From: Azolla caroliniana
Lineage: Eukaryota > Polypodiophyta
Length of the DNA stretch: 64,000 nt
Direction: 5' to 3'
NCBI GenBank assembly: GCA_043228905.1
Contig: JBHGNT010000015.1
Location: 4,402,001 to 4,466,000, forward strand
Shown here one piece after another: positions 61,449-64,000 of this stretch (the first letter of the stretch is position 1; each line of letters begins with the position of its first letter). The position numbers were made by a program, and so were the translations under genes. The notes under the pieces are model-generated. The model was not told the origin of the DNA. It was given only the letters and a program-made list of their open reading frames with translations, and made no database searches.

Positions 61449-61460
61449 TGGTATCAGAGC
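61449..61460 (+). promoter_or_regulatory. Cop-8 primer-binding site (tRNA-Met)
   Basis: TGGTATCAGAGC abuts the LTR end. Confidence 0.92.
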
Positions 61461-61592
61461 AGAGTAGCTCGTAAGGAAGAGTATAGCAGTGCCTTAATCT
61501 GAGAAAGTTATTTCTCTGGTTGCTGATCAGAAATCAGAAAGTTACTTGTTGAAGTAACTAAAGCAAAACCCTGGTTTTTTGGAAGAAAAAAA

Positions 61593-64000
61593 ATGGCTGC
61601 AGAGAATGTAGGCCAAATGGTCACAGAGAAATTAGATAAAAACAATTTCCCGGCGTGGAAATTCAGAATGACAAACTTTCTGATGGGGAAAGGATACTGG
61701 GATTACATTGAAGGAGACCTAGAAGAGGCTCCAGAGATCCCAGAAGAGAATGCAACAGCTGCACATATTAAGGCATTTAAAGATTGGAATCAAGGGGCAA
61801 GGAAAGTAATGCATTGGCTATCACTCAGCATCTCAGATTCAATGCTTGGGCATATACAAGATGCTATGCTCCCAAAAGAAGCTTGGGACAACTTGGTAAA
61901 ACTGTTTGCTGTGAACACAAAGGCTAGAAAGCTCCAGTTAAAGACTGAGCTAAATACCTTGGAGAAAGGTAAGATGTCAATAAATGAATATGCCCTAAAA
62001 ATCAAGAGTATATGTGAATCACTTGCTTCTATCAATGTGAAGATAGAAGATGATGACAAAGTGGAAATATGCTTAAGAGGCTTAGGACCTCAATACAAGA
62101 GTTTTAAAACTTCTATGCTCACAAGGGATAGTATCCCAAGTTTTTCAGATCTGGTCTCAATGCTTGTGGTAGAGGAAAGGAATCAGATGGATGATGCAAA
62201 TAAAGGAAACTCAGAGAACGAGGGGCAAGCCCTCTATAATAATGCCGGAAGAGGCCGAGGAAGAGGCCATGGAAGATTTGGCTCAGGAAGAACCAATAAT
62301 AATGGCTTTCAAGGAAGAGGACAACAAGCTCATAGAGGAGGAAACAACAACAGAGGCAGGGGGAGCAACCGAGGTAGAGGTAAGCAAACTTATGTAAATG
62401 ATGATGGCTGCTGGTATTGTGGTAAACCAGGCCATACACAGGCTGAATGTTACAAGAAACAAAATGATGAGAAAAGAGGAAAAGGACAACAGAGTAACTA
62501 TGCCTCTACTAGTGAAGATTGTGAAAAGGAAGGTGTTTTTGTAGTGCAACATGAGATAGCAGCAGTGGCTGAAAGCTCACAGAAATGTAATGAAGAGTTT
62601 ACGTGGTATGTAGACTCGGGGGCATCTAACCATATGACTGGACATGCAAATTGGTTTGAGAGTTTAAGAGAACCAGAGGTTCCTGGTTATGTACAAACAG
62701 GTGATGACACAACTCACCAAATAAAACATGTTGGAGATATCCCATTGTGGGAAGAAAGAGGAAAAACCAAGTATATGTTGAATGTGATGCATGTTCCAAA
62801 CCTTGCTAAGAATCTGATTTCTGTTGGACAGATTGTAGAGCAAGGTATGCAAGTGAAGTTTAAGCAAAGTGGATGCTATATAGAAAAGAATGGGAAGCTC
62901 ATTGCAAAAGGGAAGAGACAAGGAAGAATGTTTATCTTGGATGTAGAAATGCCCAAACAGATTTCAGCCATGTTTGCAAATGGAACGAGTGTAATCTCAG
63001 ATGTGGAAATGTGGCATAAAAGGATTGGCCATATAAGTATGCAAACATTAAAGAATATGTTGAGAAAAGATGCAGTGGCTGGACTGCCAAACTTGAAAAA
63101 GTGTGAAATGGGAAAAGTATGTGAAGCATGTCAATATGGTAAGCAAAACAGGTTGCCATTCCCTCATGAAAGACATGTAAGTAAAAATTTGTTGGATTTG
63201 GTACATACAGATGTATGGGGACCAACAAAGAATGCATCTATTGGTGGATGCAGATTTTATGTTACATTTATTGATGATTGTTCACGGAAGACATGGGTGT
63301 ACTTCATGAAGGAGAAAAGTGAAGTATTTGACCGTTTTCGTAAGTTTAAATGCATGGTAGAAAAGCAGGCTGGTACAAGGATAAAATGTTTGAGATCTGA
63401 TGGAGGAGGAGAGTATTTCTCCAATGAATTTTCTGATTTTTTGTGTAATCAAGGAATAAGAAGACAGTTCACATGCCGATATACTCCACAGCAAAATGGA
63501 GTTGCTGAGAGGAAAAACAGAACTTTGGTGAACATAGCAAGGGCAATGATGACTGAGAAGAACATGCCATTATACTATTGGGCAGAAGCTGTAAATACAG
63601 CAAATTACATTTTAAATAGATGTATTACATCAGGAGTACATGAGGCAACTCCTGAAGAGTGTTTTTATGGCAGGAAGCCTAGCTTACAACACTTGAAAGT
63701 GTTTGGATGCCTTGCATATGTACATGTGCCTGCAGAAGTAAGAAGTAAGTTGGATCCAAAAGCAGAAAAATGTATCTTTGTTGGATATTCAGAAGAACAA
63801 AAAGGGTACAGATGTTATAACCCTGTGACTAAAAAGATTGTGACAAGTCGAGATGTGATATTTGATGAGTTGGCTAGTTGGTACAGCCCAAAACAGAATC
63901 TAGAGACTGATGAAGACTGTCAAAATGAAGACAAAGACAGATCAGAAAATGTAGAAGACTATCACAGAGATGGAGACAAGGTTGGACAGCAAAGTCCAAC
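61593..64000 (+). CDS. Cop-8 Gag-Pol polyprotein, partial (3' end outside window)
   Basis: Open for 802 codons from ATG 61593 (MAAENVGQMVTEKLD), about 130 bases after the PBS, with no stop. Gag core: AWKFRMTNFLMGKGYWDY, KLFAVNTKARKLQLKTEL, CESLASINVKIEDDDKV. A Gly/Arg/Asn-rich zone follows, then zinc knuckle CWYCGKPGHTQAEC from residue 273, protease WYVDSGASNHMTG with Asp 341, pre-integrase MWHKRIGHISMQTLK with CEACQYGKQ, and integrase with HTDVWG (D540), RSDGGGEYF (D603) and NGVAERKNRT (E639). The window ends in the acidic linker before RT. All visible catalytic residues are kept, so Cop-8 could be functional if its 3' half is intact. Confidence 0.95.
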   Translation, partial: MAAENVGQMVTEKLDKNNFPAWKFRMTNFLMGKGYWDYIEGDLEEAPEIPEENATAAHIKAFKDWNQGARKVMHWLSLSISDSMLGHIQDAMLPKEAWDNLVKLFAVNTKARKLQLKTELNTLEKGKMSINEYALKIKSICESLASINVKIEDDDKVEICLRGLGPQYKSFKTSMLTRDSIPSFSDLVSMLVVEERNQMDDANKGNSENEGQALYNNAGRGRGRGHGRFGSGRTNNNGFQGRGQQAHRGGNNNRGRGSNRGRGKQTYVNDDGCWYCGKPGHTQAECYKKQNDEKRGKGQQSNYASTSEDCEKEGVFVVQHEIAAVAESSQKCNEEFTWYVDSGASNHMTGHANWFESLREPEVPGYVQTGDDTTHQIKHVGDIPLWEERGKTKYMLNVMHVPNLAKNLISVGQIVEQGMQVKFKQSGCYIEKNGKLIAKGKRQGRMFILDVEMPKQISAMFANGTSVISDVEMWHKRIGHISMQTLKNMLRKDAVAGLPNLKKCEMGKVCEACQYGKQNRLPFPHERHVSKNLLDLVHTDVWGPTKNASIGGCRFYVTFIDDCSRKTWVYFMKEKSEVFDRFRKFKCMVEKQAGTRIKCLRSDGGGEYFSNEFSDFLCNQGIRRQFTCRYTPQQNGVAERKNRTLVNIARAMMTEKNMPLYYWAEAVNTANYILNRCITSGVHEATPEECFYGRKPSLQHLKVFGCLAYVHVPAEVRSKLDPKAEKCIFVGYSEEQKGYRCYNPVTKKIVTSRDVIFDELASWYSPKQNLETDEDCQNEDKDRSENVEDYHRDGDKVGQQSP

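Larger units (their letters stand above)
60980..64000 (+). mobile_element. Cop-8: Ty1/copia element, open to the window edge
   Basis: 5' LTR 60980-61448, PBS 61449-61460, and an uninterrupted Gag-Pol frame from 61593 to the last base. The left flank CAAAG (60975-60979) is the presumed target copy. It is AT-richer than the R family but has the same Gag layout and integrase linker (YSEEQKGYRCYNP), so it is a distant relative. RT, RNase H and 3' LTR lie outside. Confidence 0.92.

Overview
This window is plant nuclear DNA made almost entirely of LTR retrotransposons. The evidence is Ty1/copia polyproteins in the order Gag, protease, integrase, reverse transcriptase (RT), RNase H; Ty3/gypsy elements, one with a C-terminal chromodomain; primer-binding sites matching plant initiator tRNA-Met; and one gene with a plant-specific B3 DNA-binding domain. 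There are no bacterial operons, rRNA genes or CRISPR arrays. The density of nesting suggests a large, repeat-rich genome. A fern or another large-genome land plant would fit, but the sequence alone does not settle the species.

I use local names, Cop-1 to Cop-8 (copia), Gyp-1 to Gyp-3 (gypsy) and sLTR-1 to sLTR-3 (solo LTRs). Layout: (1) 1-52 is a scrap of RT related to Cop-7. (2) 53-10444 is Cop-2 (minus), broken by full-length Cop-1 (plus, 230-5349) and by sLTR-1 (8736-9507). (3) 10445-10973 is a decayed copia relic. (4) 10974-33838 is Cop-3 (plus), which contains Cop-4 (minus, 12646-30553), which contains sLTR-2 (13744-14833) and Cop-5 (minus, 15924-27583, target-site duplication TCTTT), which contains Gyp-1 (minus, 16319-24572). 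Cop-3 also holds sLTR-3 (31501-32394). (5) 33839-35547 holds a second copy of the relic, a possible foldback element and a truncated Cop-3-type 3' end. (6) 35548-38971 is an AT-rich island with a LINE-like relic and the B3 gene (37351-38265), the only convincing host gene. (7) 38972-45947 is Gyp-2, a chromovirus (minus, duplication CCTTC). (8) 45948-47519 is host DNA with a 173-bp tandem duplication, a second zf-RVT-like relic and a serine-rich ORF. (9) 47520-58705 is Cop-6 (plus, duplication CATTC), split by Cop-7 (plus, 48593-54012, duplication AGGAG), which has two LTRs identical by eye and one open 1357-codon polyprotein. (10) 58706-64000 holds stacked LTR pieces, the start of Gyp-3 (plus), and Cop-8 (plus), whose reading frame is open to the window edge.

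Cop-3, -4, -5 and -6 form one family (LTR start TGTTGAG, Gag start MDRGMA or MDSGMA), called the R family here. Its members repeatedly inserted into one another. They share a long charged tail after RNase H that lies between two polypurine-tract-like sequences, and most LTRs keep a GAAGTAC/GTACTTC inverted repeat upstream of the TATA box. Gyp-1 and Gyp-3 share a Gag family and a primer-binding site complementary to plant tRNA-Trp. Gyp-1 has no recognisable integrase and carries 2.7 kb of degenerate repeats instead. Cop-7 is the only element that looks complete and able to move; Cop-8 may be, but its 3' half is outside the window.
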